From: Bacteroidota bacterium
GTDB lineage: Bacteria; Bacteroidota; Ignavibacteria; Ignavibacteriales; Melioribacteraceae
Reading direction: 5' to 3'
NCBI GenBank assembly: GCA_023397505.1
Contig: JAEWUC010000007.1
Span: forward strand, 372,001 to 436,000
Length of the DNA stretch: 64,000 nucleotides
Every line of letters begins with the position of its first letter. The stretch's first letter is position 1. Under the pieces are notes generated by a model. The model did not search any database. It saw only the letters and a list, made by a program, of their open reading frames with translations, and was not told the origin of the DNA. Made by a program: the position numbers and the translations under genes. Below are positions 1-9,800 of the stretch, in pieces.

Positions 1-390
1 AACGGATCACCAAAGGACTGGGAAAAAAATACTAACGGTGATTTTAGATTAACATATTCATCAAACTTATGGAACGATATTTCGATACCGTTTTGGTCTA
101 TGCCGGAAAATACAGATCACCCAACGCAGAAACCGGAAAAATTAATCGCGAAATTAATATTAGCAAGCTCTAACAAAAACGATATAATTCTGGATCCTTT
201 TCTCGGTTCGGGAACAACATCCGTGGTTGCTAAAAAGCTTGGGCGCAATTTTATAGGTATTGAAGTAGATAAATACTACGCTTGTCTTACTGAAAAACGT
301 TTGACAAATGCGGGAACCGACAAGCAAATTCAAGGTTATAATTACGAGGTTTTTTGGGAACGAAACACTAAACCATTTCCGGTTAAATAG
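1..390 (+). CDS. DNA methyltransferase, beta-class N4/N6 type (5' truncated by window edge)
   Basis: The reading frame is open from base 1, so the gene begins upstream of the window. What remains is the C-terminal end of a site-specific DNA methylase. It shows an HPTQKP element (motif X) followed by DPFLGSGTT, the SAM-binding motif I, and then an acidic strand (GIEVD) typical of motif II. Motif X followed by motif I near the C-terminus is the order of the beta class (N4-cytosine or N6-adenine methylases), whose catalytic DPPY motif would lie upstream and is not seen. No restriction endonuclease is visible downstream, so it could be an orphan methylase or one half of a restriction-modification pair whose partner lies upstream. 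The internal ATG at 100 is not the start. Confidence 0.85.
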   Translation, partial: NGSPKDWEKNTNGDFRLTYSSNLWNDISIPFWSMPENTDHPTQKPEKLIAKLILASSNKNDIILDPFLGSGTTSVVAKKLGRNFIGIEVDKYYACLTEKRLTNAGTDKQIQGYNYEVFWERNTKPFPVK

Positions 391-486
391 AAGGTAAATG
401 TTTTTCTATTAAACACATTTCTTGATTTTCAAAACAGCTATGCATAAAATAGTAAGCAAAATTATTCTATAATGGAGGAAACACTG

Positions 487-2469
487 ATGCTCGTAAAGAG
501 ACTTCTGATGATCGTAATAACATCAATTTTTATACTTTCAGCATGCACCCCCGAACATTCAAAAATAATAGTTGCCGAGTTTGATAAGACATCTATTACC
601 ATGGGTGAATTCGAAACTTCCTATTCTAAGAACCTCGGTGGCCCAAATAATGTTAAAAACGATTCCTTGGAAGCGCTTAAGAAATTTTTAGACCTTTACG
701 TTAACTATAAAATGAAATTGCGTGATGCATTTGTCCGCGGATATATGAACGATCCGGGCATGCAAAAAGAAATCTTGGATTATAAAGCCAATATAGGAAG
801 TACACTCTTTCTGGAAGATTCACTTTATGAGCCCGCGTTAAAAAATTTATATGAAAAAAGGAAAGTAGAATTGCGCGCATCGCATATTTTCTTGGTGCCC
901 GATACTTCCATGAACGAGACACAAGCTAATAGTCTTGCAAAAAGCATTATTGATAGTTTAAAAAATGGCGGGAATTTTGGAAGCTTCGCGAAAAAATATT
1001 CTAAAGATAATTACACAAAAGATATAGGCGGAGATGTATATTATTTTACAGCCGGTCAAATAGCAGCATCAAAATTAGAAGATGCAATTTACAGTTTGAA
1101 TGTTGGTGAGATTTATTCTGAACCTGTTAATTCGGGTTTTGGTATTCATGTAATTAAGCTTACGGATAAATTGGAAAGAAAACCAGCAGTTCAAGCCCAG
1201 CATATTTTAGTTTCTTTAAGAGATAGTACCGGCAAACCGTTAACTGACACAACAGCAGCATTTGCAAAAATTATGGATATAAAAAAGAAAGCTGAAGCAG
1301 GTGAAGATTTCGGCGAATTAGCTTTAAAATATTCGGATGACCCGGGCTCCGCAAAAAAACAAGGTGATCTCGGAACTTTTGCACGCGGAAGAATGGTTCG
1401 CGAATTTGATGCTGTAGCTTTCTCTCTTAACAAAGATGAAATCTCCAAAGTAGTTAGAACTCAATTCGGCTACCATATTATTAAACTAAACGATATTAAA
1501 ACAATTCCGACTTATGATGAAGAAAGAGAATCACTCCGAGACATTTACAAGAAAACAAGGTATAAGAATGACTATGCTGCTTTAATTGAAGGATTAAAAA
1601 ATCAATTCGGGTTTAAAAAGTATGATCCGACTTTTGAAAAAGTATATTTGAATTTAGATTCTCTAAAAATTGGTCAAGATTATCGATCAAGTTATTTTCA
1701 TAAAGAATTTGGCGGTTTGGAATTATTCACAGTCAATGAAAAAAAATATGCAGTTGATAGTCTGATCAATTTTATTCAAACAAAAAATATTAATCTCGGA
1801 AGGAAAGTGGATAAGAATGCATTCGGCAATGCTTATAACCAATACGAAGCTGAAATGATTCTTAAAGAAAAAGGATTGGTGTACGATAAGAATAATCCAG
1901 AATTTGCCAAACTTATTGCTGAATACGAAGATGGAGTTTACTTATTTAAAATACTTGAAGATGAAGTATGGTCCAAAATAAATATAGACAGCAACATGAT
2001 CGCCGAATATTGGAAGAATAATAAGGAAGACTTTAAATGGGGCGATAGGGTTGAACTCAAAGCTATATTTGTCAACAAAGATTCGTTGATAAATACAATA
2101 TACGGTGAAATTAACAATGGGAGCGATTTTGATTCTTTGTACTCTAAATATAATGTAGCTTCTGTTACAAAGGATATTAATGGGTTGATGGACGTTAATA
2201 CAAATGCCTTTACACAAAATACAATCACTATAAAAAATATCGGAGAAGTAAGCAGACCATTTCATTACCAAAACGGTTGGGCAATTGTAAAACTTATAAA
2301 TCGTGAACCATCAAGAATCAAAAATTTTGAAGAAGCCAAGGCAGAAGCAGCCAGCGCTTTGCAGGAAAGAGAAACAAAAAGGTTAGAAGAAGAGTATATC
2401 AATAAATTAAAATCAGTCTATAAGCCGGTTTATTATTATGACGAGTTGCAAAAAGCATTCAAAAACTAA
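487..2469 (+). CDS. Parvulin-type peptidyl-prolyl isomerase lipoprotein (SurA/PpiD-like)
   Basis: A 660-residue envelope foldase. I prefer the ATG at 487 to the one at 472, because GGAGG at 474-478 then sits as a ribosome-binding site 8 bases upstream and the protein begins with a clean lipoprotein signal ending in LSAC (Cys20). Two parvulin domains follow, at about residues 128-227 and 236-338. Both carry the family's repeated features (ASHI/AQHI, FAKKYS or ALKYSDDPGSA, and GFGIHVIKL or QFGYHIIKL). The C-terminal third looks like a SurA-like or degenerate parvulin region. It is the first of three tandem genes of this type and overlaps the next by 32 bases, so they are probably co-transcribed. 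Likely role: periplasmic folding of outer-membrane proteins. Confidence 0.85.
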   Translation: MLVKRLLMIVITSIFILSACTPEHSKIIVAEFDKTSITMGEFETSYSKNLGGPNNVKNDSLEALKKFLDLYVNYKMKLRDAFVRGYMNDPGMQKEILDYKANIGSTLFLEDSLYEPALKNLYEKRKVELRASHIFLVPDTSMNETQANSLAKSIIDSLKNGGNFGSFAKKYSKDNYTKDIGGDVYYFTAGQIAASKLEDAIYSLNVGEIYSEPVNSGFGIHVIKLTDKLERKPAVQAQHILVSLRDSTGKPLTDTTAAFAKIMDIKKKAEAGEDFGELALKYSDDPGSAKKQGDLGTFARGRMVREFDAVAFSLNKDEISKVVRTQFGYHIIKLNDIKTIPTYDEERESLRDIYKKTRYKNDYAALIEGLKNQFGFKKYDPTFEKVYLNLDSLKIGQDYRSSYFHKEFGGLELFTVNEKKYAVDSLINFIQTKNINLGRKVDKNAFGNAYNQYEAEMILKEKGLVYDKNNPEFAKLIAEYEDGVYLFKILEDEVWSKINIDSNMIAEYWKNNKEDFKWGDRVELKAIFVNKDSLINTIYGEINNGSDFDSLYSKYNVASVTKDINGLMDVNTNAFTQNTITIKNIGEVSRPFHYQNGWAIVKLINREPSRIKNFEEAKAEAASALQERETKRLEEEYINKLKSVYKPVYYYDELQKAFKN

Positions 2470-3268
2470 ATACATGGTTATTTTTCTTCCTTTATTGCTG
2501 ACTGTTTGCTCTGAAGAAGAAAAGAAATCTAAAAGTATTGTCCAGGTAAACGATGCCGTGCTTACGGAAGAAGTCTTAAATGCAGCAATTGAAGGTGAAG
2601 GAAAAAATAACCGTTTCAAAGAAGAATACATAAATAATTGGATAAAAACGGAAGTTCTTTATGTGGAAGCAGTTGATGAAGGTGTATTGAAAGAGAATGA
2701 ATTCAATTCAATAATAGAACAAAGCAAAAAGAATCTTGCTGTTTCGCTTTATCTTAAAAAACTGTTAGATGAAAACCAAATTATTCCAACTAATGAAGAA
2801 CTATTAAAGTATTTTACAGAGCAAACTGATGATTTCAAATTGGACGACGATGCATTCAACTATAATATTTGTGATTTCGACAACTTTGATAAAGCTGTCC
2901 AGTTCCGATCGATTCTTTTAGAAAGTGATTGGAATAAAGCTATAAGCGCATTTAGAGAAGATATAGATTTAGTAAACAGTGCTAACAACCAATTAAAGTT
3001 GGGTTATTTAATGCAGCCGCAAATTTTATTTAATGCGGTAAATACTTTGTTGCCGAGTGAAGTCTCTATTGTTCTTCAGACCGGTACTAATAATTATACG
3101 GTAGTGCAATTGATAGAAAAATATAATAAAGGTGATATACCACCTTTCGAGGCTGTAAAACAAAAAATAAAAGATCAATTCATTATTCTAAAACAAAAAG
3201 AGTTTATTCAGAACCATATTAAAAGACTCGTTGAAGATCACAACTTAGAAATTAAAAGGTATCAGTAA
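2438..3268 (+). CDS. SurA-N-like envelope protein, probable lipoprotein
   Basis: A 276-residue protein between two parvulin isomerases. The N-terminus is basic (KKHSKTK) followed by a hydrophobic run ending at Cys24, a plausible but imperfect lipobox (LTVC). An alternative ATG at 2474 would remove the basic n-region, so the upstream start is kept. After the signal, the segment with VNDAVLTEEVL and the following helices resemble the chaperone domain of SurA-type proteins. I cannot see a convincing parvulin catalytic domain in the middle; that region is diverged. It overlaps the upstream gene by 32 bases and the downstream gene by one (TAATG), indicating translational coupling. Probable role: a chaperone-only partner in outer-membrane protein assembly. 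Confidence 0.65.
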   Translation: MTSCKKHSKTKYMVIFLPLLLTVCSEEEKKSKSIVQVNDAVLTEEVLNAAIEGEGKNNRFKEEYINNWIKTEVLYVEAVDEGVLKENEFNSIIEQSKKNLAVSLYLKKLLDENQIIPTNEELLKYFTEQTDDFKLDDDAFNYNICDFDNFDKAVQFRSILLESDWNKAISAFREDIDLVNSANNQLKLGYLMQPQILFNAVNTLLPSEVSIVLQTGTNNYTVVQLIEKYNKGDIPPFEAVKQKIKDQFIILKQKEFIQNHIKRLVEDHNLEIKRYQ

Positions 3269-4536
3269 TGAAAAAATATTTTGCAGTTTTAATGTTTGTG
3301 TTTATTTCTATAAATGCCCAGGAAGTCATAGATAAAATTGTTGCCGTAGTGGACAATGAAATTATACTTCAATCGGAATTGGATTTCCGCGTGGCAATGG
3401 AAGCTACTCAAAAGAATTTGGACCCGAAGGAACCCCGTTTGCGCGAAGCAATTTTAAACCAGTTGATGGAAGAAAAATTACTATATGCTCAAGCTGAACT
3501 TGATTCAGTTGTTGTTAAGGATGAACAAGTGACTGAAACGCTCGATAATCAAATGCGTTATATGACTCAACAATACGGTTCTCAAGAACGAATAGAGCAG
3601 ATGTACGGAATGCCAATTGAAAAAATTAAAAGAAGTCTGCGGGATGATACAAGAAAAAGTTTGATGGCTCAGATGGTTCAGCAAAAGAAATTTGGAGAGT
3701 TGCAGACATCCCGGAAAGAAGTAGAAGAATTTTACTCCAGCTATAAAGATTCGCTTGGGGTTGTTCCCGAGAAATATGATATCGCCCATATATTTCAAAA
3801 TCCAAAAACCGGCGAACGAATTAAAAATAAAGCACTCACTCTTGTTAAATCAATTCTTGATACATTAAAAAAAGGAGCTGACTTTGCCGAGCTGGCTAAA
3901 AAGTATTCCGACGACCCCGGTAGTGCAGCTCAAGGCGGCGATTTAGGATTTGCTAAACGGGGAGTATTTTTGCCGGAATTTGAAGCAACGGCATTTGCTT
4001 TGGCACCAAATCAAATCTCAAACGTTGTTGAAACTCAATTTGGATATCATATAATTCAATTGATTGAAAGAAGGGGTGAATCGATACATGCAAGGCATAT
4101 TTTGATTAAACCCAAGGCAGACGATCAGGCTGATCTTCAAGCTATTGAATTTCTCAGCGATTTACGCGACAGTATTACTAAAGGGATAAATACTTTTGAA
4201 TATTATGCAAAGAAATACAGTGACGATAAAGAGTCGGCAAAATACAATGGTGATCTTGGAATTTTCGAAACAAGTCAATTGGAAAAACCGGTACTAGATC
4301 AAATATATAAATTGAAAGTCGGTGAAATTGGATATCCGAAAAGAATGGACTTGGATCGCTTCAATTACGGTTATCACATTCTTAAATTGAAGCAAAGAAT
4401 ACCTGAACATAAAGCAAATCTTGAACAGGACTTTAATGAAATTAAAAGACTTGCCGAATACTACAAGAAACAAAAATTGTATGCTAAATGGATGGAAGAG
4501 TTAAAAGGAAGAATATTTTGGGAAACGAGATTATAG
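3268..4536 (+). CDS. surA: Periplasmic chaperone / peptidyl-prolyl isomerase SurA
   Basis: A 422-residue protein with a Sec signal peptide (residues 1-17, probable cleavage after Ala17). The SurA N-terminal chaperone domain follows, opening with VAVVDNEIILQSELD, a hallmark of the family. Two parvulin domains occupy about residues 170-267 and 272-374. The first is well conserved (KKYSDDPGSA, QFGYHIIQL); the second is more diverged. Domain order matches E. coli SurA, which escorts unfolded outer-membrane proteins through the periplasm. It starts on the stop codon of the preceding gene. The domain match is strong; client proteins are unknown. Confidence 0.88.
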   Translation: MKKYFAVLMFVFISINAQEVIDKIVAVVDNEIILQSELDFRVAMEATQKNLDPKEPRLREAILNQLMEEKLLYAQAELDSVVVKDEQVTETLDNQMRYMTQQYGSQERIEQMYGMPIEKIKRSLRDDTRKSLMAQMVQQKKFGELQTSRKEVEEFYSSYKDSLGVVPEKYDIAHIFQNPKTGERIKNKALTLVKSILDTLKKGADFAELAKKYSDDPGSAAQGGDLGFAKRGVFLPEFEATAFALAPNQISNVVETQFGYHIIQLIERRGESIHARHILIKPKADDQADLQAIEFLSDLRDSITKGINTFEYYAKKYSDDKESAKYNGDLGIFETSQLEKPVLDQIYKLKVGEIGYPKRMDLDRFNYGYHILKLKQRIPEHKANLEQDFNEIKRLAEYYKKQKLYAKWMEELKGRIFWETRL

Positions 4537-4586
4537 AACAATAAAAGTTTTATCTAGTATTTATACTGAAAAGAAATGGAGAATAA

Positions 4587-5582
4587 TTGACTGATATTAA
4601 AAGCGCTAATGATGTTGAATTGGTTGAAAAACTTTCATCTTCAATCGGTCAAATAAAAAATGAAATAGCAAAAGTAATTGTTGGCCAGGAGCAAATTATT
4701 AATGATCTTCTGATTAGCCTTCTATCGCAAGGACATTGTTTATTAGTTGGTGTACCCGGTCTTGCAAAAACACTTCTTATAAAGACTTTAGCCGAAGTAC
4801 TTGATTTAAAGTTCAGCCGTATTCAATTCACTCCCGATTTAATGCCGAGCGATATTACCGGAACTGAAATAATAGATGAAGATGCAGTTACAAAGAAACG
4901 AGATTTCCGGTTTATACGAGGACCGATCTTCGCAAATATTATTTTAGCAGATGAAATAAACCGTACACCGCCCAAAACACAAGCAGCTTTGTTGGAATCA
5001 ATGCAGGAGCATAAAGTTACAGCGGCAGGTATTTCGCATAATCTTGAAGAACCATTTTTCGTTTTGGCAACTCAAAACCCGATTGAGCAGGAAGGAACAT
5101 ACCCGCTGCCCGAAGCTCAGCTTGATCGTTTCATGTTCAATCTGTGGCTTGATTATCCTACATTCGATGAAGAAATACAAATTATTAAAACAACGACAAG
5201 TGATTACAAACCACAGCTTAAAAAATGTATTGATGCAAAAAATCTTATAATATTCCAAAATTTAATTAAGCGAGTTCCTATTGCCGATAATGTTATTCAA
5301 TACGCCGTGAATTTTGTTAAGAGTACAAGACCATCTGAGAATCATCAGCATTCTTTTGTAAAAGACTGGGTTAGCTGGGGCGCTGGTCCGCGTGCATCTC
5401 AATATTTAATTCTTGCAGCTAAAACAAAAGCTGTTTTTGAGGGAAGATTTACACCTTCAATAGATGATGTAAAACAATTTCTTATCCCGGTTCTTCGGCA
5501 TAGAATTATTCCTAATTTTTCTGCAGAAGCCGATGGAATAAAATCTGTTGATATTATCAATAAGTTATTAACTATATTATAA
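4587..5582 (+). CDS. MoxR-family AAA+ ATPase
   Basis: A 331-residue cytoplasmic ATPase starting at TTG 4587, with GGAGA at 4578-4582 as ribosome-binding site. Walker A is GVPGLAKT (residues 55-62) and Walker B is ILADEINR (about 119-126). The MoxR signature ATQNPIEQEGTYPLPEAQLDRF region (over 20 residues in total, around 155-180) follows, and a C-terminal lid domain completes it. MoxR proteins act as chaperones that mature enzymes or surface complexes, usually beside DUF58/VWA-domain genes. No such partner is present here; the neighbours are SurA-type foldases and a cell-wall peptidase. An envelope-maturation role is therefore plausible but inferred. Confidence 0.88.
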   Translation: MTDIKSANDVELVEKLSSSIGQIKNEIAKVIVGQEQIINDLLISLLSQGHCLLVGVPGLAKTLLIKTLAEVLDLKFSRIQFTPDLMPSDITGTEIIDEDAVTKKRDFRFIRGPIFANIILADEINRTPPKTQAALLESMQEHKVTAAGISHNLEEPFFVLATQNPIEQEGTYPLPEAQLDRFMFNLWLDYPTFDEEIQIIKTTTSDYKPQLKKCIDAKNLIIFQNLIKRVPIADNVIQYAVNFVKSTRPSENHQHSFVKDWVSWGAGPRASQYLILAAKTKAVFEGRFTPSIDDVKQFLIPVLRHRIIPNFSAEADGIKSVDIINKLLTIL

Positions 5583-5620
5583 GCAATTCAATTTTATCTC
5601 AAATAATCCCGGTTAAATTG

Positions 5621-6844
5621 ATGAATAAAAGTTTTACAATCTTTTGTCTTATTACTATATCAGTATTTTTTTTATCATGTACAAAAAAAGAAGATACTCA
5701 GGTTCAACCTAAACCAAATTCGTATGGGCTTCTTGTTGATTCGTTAATAGAAGTTCACGGCACATTCGAGAAAAATCAAACTCTTTCGGATATACTTTTG
5801 CCTCACGGAGTTCCTCCTCAAACTATAAATAAAATTGCAGAAAATGCTAATGATATTTTCCCCGTAAGTAGTTTTAAAACTGGTGATGATTATTACATTT
5901 ATGCTCAATGGGACACAGTTGAAACTTTACATTATTTCGTTTATGTACGCAATGCTGTCGATTATGTGGTATTCGATCTTCGTGATTCTATTAATGTTTA
6001 TCACGGGAAAAAAGATGTAGTAATTAATGAGAGAGTAGTTTCTGGAGTTATTAAAAATTCGTTGTGGGCGACTTTTCAATCGCTTAATATCGATCCTGAA
6101 CTTGGAATAAAACTTTCGGATATCTACGCATGGCAAATAGATTTTTTTAGAATTCAACCGAGTGATTCATTTAAAGTTATTTATGAAGAAACACTTGTAG
6201 AAGGTAATCCAGTGGGTATTGGTAAAATACTCGCTGCTAATTTCTATCATCAAAAAGAAAATTTTTATGCATTCCGTTTTGAAAAAGATGATGAAGCAAA
6301 TTATTACGATGAAAAAGGAAATACTTTAAGAAAAGCATTTTTGAAAACTCCGCTGAAATTCAGCAGAATATCTTCCCGTTATTCCATGAAAAGATTTCAT
6401 CCGGTTCTTGGTAGAGTCAAATCGCATCTTGGAACTGATTACGCTGCACCTACCGGAACGCCGATTATGTCTGTCGGCGATGGTGTTGTTCTTGAAGCAC
6501 AGTATAAAAAATACAACGGTAATTATGTTAAGATTAAACATAATACTTTATACACTACACAGTATTTACACATGTCCAAAATTGCAAAAGGAGTTCGTCC
6601 CGGTACAAGAGTTAAGCAGGGGCAATTGATAGGTTATGTCGGCAGTACAGGTTTGGCAACGGGTCCTCATGTTTGTTTTAGATTTTGGAAAAAGGGAAGA
6701 CAAGTTGATCATCTTCGAGAAAAAATTCCATCTGCCGAACCGATTGCTAAAAAATATATTAACGAGTTTAAGGAAGTTAAAGATTCTTTAATGAATAAAT
6801 TAATCTCAATGGAATTCCGTCAACAATACACAGACCAATCTTAA
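5621..6844 (+). CDS. M23-family metallopeptidase lipoprotein (murein hydrolase-like)
   Basis: A 407-residue protein. The ATG at 5621 is preferred to the adjacent TTG at 5618. The N-terminus is a lipoprotein signal ending in FLSC (Cys20). The middle resembles the OapA/LysM-type regions that precede LytM domains in Bacteroidetes peptidases. The C-terminal M23 domain has HLGTD (His269, Asp273) and a later LHM histidine (His317). The usual HxH motif is HVC instead (His350, Cys352), so the second metal-binding histidine is replaced by cysteine. It may still bind zinc, or be a degenerate regulator like NlpD or EnvC. Expected role: cutting or controlling cutting of peptidoglycan cross-links. It ends 19 bases before the convergent kgd gene. 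Confidence 0.85.
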   Translation: MNKSFTIFCLITISVFFLSCTKKEDTQVQPKPNSYGLLVDSLIEVHGTFEKNQTLSDILLPHGVPPQTINKIAENANDIFPVSSFKTGDDYYIYAQWDTVETLHYFVYVRNAVDYVVFDLRDSINVYHGKKDVVINERVVSGVIKNSLWATFQSLNIDPELGIKLSDIYAWQIDFFRIQPSDSFKVIYEETLVEGNPVGIGKILAANFYHQKENFYAFRFEKDDEANYYDEKGNTLRKAFLKTPLKFSRISSRYSMKRFHPVLGRVKSHLGTDYAAPTGTPIMSVGDGVVLEAQYKKYNGNYVKIKHNTLYTTQYLHMSKIAKGVRPGTRVKQGQLIGYVGSTGLATGPHVCFRFWKKGRQVDHLREKIPSAEPIAKKYINEFKEVKDSLMNKLISMEFRQQYTDQS

Positions 6845-6863
6845 TATTTTTACACGGTTTTAA

Positions 6864-9800
6864 TTATTTATAAAACGCATTCTCAATTATTTCGTTTTGA
6901 GTTTGCATATGTTTTTTAGTTGATCCGCTTGCCGGACTTGGGCTTTCAGGTCTTCCAATAAACCTTATATTTGATTTAAGTTCCTGCATATCGGAAATTT
7001 TGTGGCAAATGAAATTCCATGCCCCCATGTTTTGGGGTTCTTCCTGAACCCAAAATATTTCTTTAGCATTTATATATTTTGAAAATATTTCTTCCAATTC
7101 TTTTTTAGGGAAAGGATAATACTGTTCAATTCTGACCAGCGTAACGTCATTAATTTTATTGGCCTCTTTGAAATTCAAAAGTTCATAATAGATTTTACCG
7201 CTTGTAAGTAATATCCTTTTAACACCGGATTTATTTTTAAGCCGATCGTCAATTACTTCCTTGAATGTTCCTTCAGTAAATTCATTAATCGGGGAACGCG
7301 CAGCCGGTAAACGTAAAAGACTTTTAGGAGTCATAACAACTAACGGTTTTTCGGAAACATTGTACGCTTGTCTTCTAAGAAGATGGAAGTATTGTGAAGG
7401 AGTTGTAGGATTACAAACAAACATATTGTTTTCGGCGCAAAGAATTAAGAATCTTTCAAGGCGCGCGCTGCTGTGTTCGGGACCTTGTCCTTCCTGTCCG
7501 TGCGGTAAAAGCAATACAAGATTATTTGGTAACTGCCATTTTGTTTGTGATGCCGCAATAAAATTATCAATAATCACTTGCGCTCCGTTGGCAAAATCTC
7601 CGAATTGCGCTTCCCAAATAACAAGAGAAATTGGATCGGCTATACTGTAACCGAATTCGAAACCAAGAACTGCTGCTTCGGAAAGTAAACTGTCTAATGC
7701 TTCGATTTTTGCCTGGTTCTCCGAAATCATATTGAGTGGAATAATTTCTTCCTCGGTATTCATATCTGTTAAAATCAAATGGCGCTGGCTGAATGTGCCT
7801 CGCGCGCTATCCTGTCCGCTCAAACGAACCGGTATTCTATTAATTAAAAGGGAGCCGAATGAAAGGGATTCTGCAAATGCCCAATCTATTAATGCATCCC
7901 CGGTTAAGAATTCTCGGCGCTTTGAAATCTGTTTTTGAAGTTTTGGATTAACTGAAAAATTAGAAGGGAGGTTTGTTATTCCTTCAACAATTGTCGATAA
8001 CATATCAAAAGTTACTTTACTGATTTTCTTGTCTTTAAATGATTTATAGTAATCTTGAGAGTAAGCAAGTGGTCTGTCAGGTTTAAATTCATATTTATTC
8101 TTTTTGTTAGTCTTTAGAGAATTTTCCAATCGATTTATAATATTATTTTCAAGTTCTGCAACTTCCTCAGCATTCATAATATTGTCGTAAATCAGTTTAT
8201 CGCGATACAATTCTTTAACAGAACTATGTGATTTAATCATTTTGTACATAAGAGGTTGAGTATAAACCGGGTCGTCTCCTTCATTGTGACCATGACGCCT
8301 GTATCCAACAACATCTACAACAATATCTTTATGAAAATGCATGCGGTATTCGAATGCAAGTTGAATTACCCACAACGCTGCTTCAGGATCATCACCGTTA
8401 ACATGAATAATCGGCGCTTGTATCATTTTGGCAACATCGGTAGCGTAAGGTGATGATCGCGCATCTTCAGGAGTAGTTGTAAATCCAATTTGATTATTAA
8501 TGATAATATGAATTGTGCCGCCGGTTCTATATCCTTTTAGCTGGGAAAGATTTAGCGTTTCTGCAACAACACCTTGACCGGCAAATGCCGCATCACCGTG
8601 GAGTAAAACGGGAATAAATTTATTCCTTTCAATATCATTATTACGCGATTGCTTGGCGCGCGAAATTCCTTCAACAACTGGATTTACAAATTCAAGATGA
8701 CTTGGATTTGGCGCTACCGTAACTTTGATTTCTTTTTCATTGAAGGTTTTATAAATGCCCGTTGCACCTAAATGATATTTAACATCCCCAGTTCCTTGCG
8801 GTGCATCAGGATCCACGTCCTCCTCAAATTCCGAAAATATTTTTTCGTAACTCTTACCAATGATATTTGATAAAATATTCAACCTTCCGCGGTGGGCCAT
8901 TCCAAGAAGAATTTCCTGAACGTTTGAATCTGTTGCTAGTTTAAGTAAGTGATCGAGTATCGGAATAATAGTTTCATTGCCTTCAAGTGAAAATCTTTTG
9001 TGCCCAACAAATCTTGTGTGAAGAAAATGTTCGAAAGCTTCTGCAATTACAAGTTTCTCCATTATTCTTTTTTTCTGATCAATGTTGAATTTCGCTTTAT
9101 TAAAAATCGGTTCCATCCTTTCCTGGAGCCATTGTTTTTCCTCTTGGTTTTGGATGTGCATATATTCTATACCGATTTTTTCGCAATATGTTTTGTGCAG
9201 AACATCAATTATTTCGCGGAGTGTCCCTGTTTCCATGCCCTGCAAGTTGGCTGTAATAAAAGGACGATCATAATCCCAAATTGTAAATCCATAAAATGCA
9301 GGATCGAGTTCTTTATTGTAACTGAATTTTTGTCCGAGCGGATTTAAATCAGCCAGAAGATGCCCGCGAACCCTGAACATATTTATTAATTGTAGAAGCA
9401 GTGCCTGTTTTTTGATGTGCTCGTTCTCGGCGGATTGCCCAATAATCTTAGAACTGGTATCAATACCCCAACCGATGGCTTTTTGCGGGATTGATAGGTC
9501 GTTAAATATATTCGTATAAAATTGTTCTTCGCCTAAAATTAGTTTGTCGATATATCCAAGGAATTCACCGGATTCCGCTCCTTGAATTATTCTATGATCG
9601 TATGTACTTGTTATGTTTAATATTTTACCGATACCGAGAGAAGCGAGGGAAGTTGGATGCAATGCTTTGAACTCCGAAGGATAATCAATAGAGCCGATAG
9701 CAATAATACATCCTTGTCCAGCCATTAATCTTGGAGTTGAAGAAACAGTTCCTATTCCGCCGGGATTTGTTAAAGTAATTGTTGAGCCTTGAAAATCAGC

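Noticed and set aside
472..486. Start of the first parvulin lipoprotein at ATG 472
   Set aside because: The GGAGG at 474-478 would lie inside the coding region; it is better used as ribosome-binding site for ATG 487.
7261..7650. Plus-strand ORF of 129 codons opposite kgd
   Set aside because: It is opposite the conserved E1 domain of kgd, with no recognisable product.
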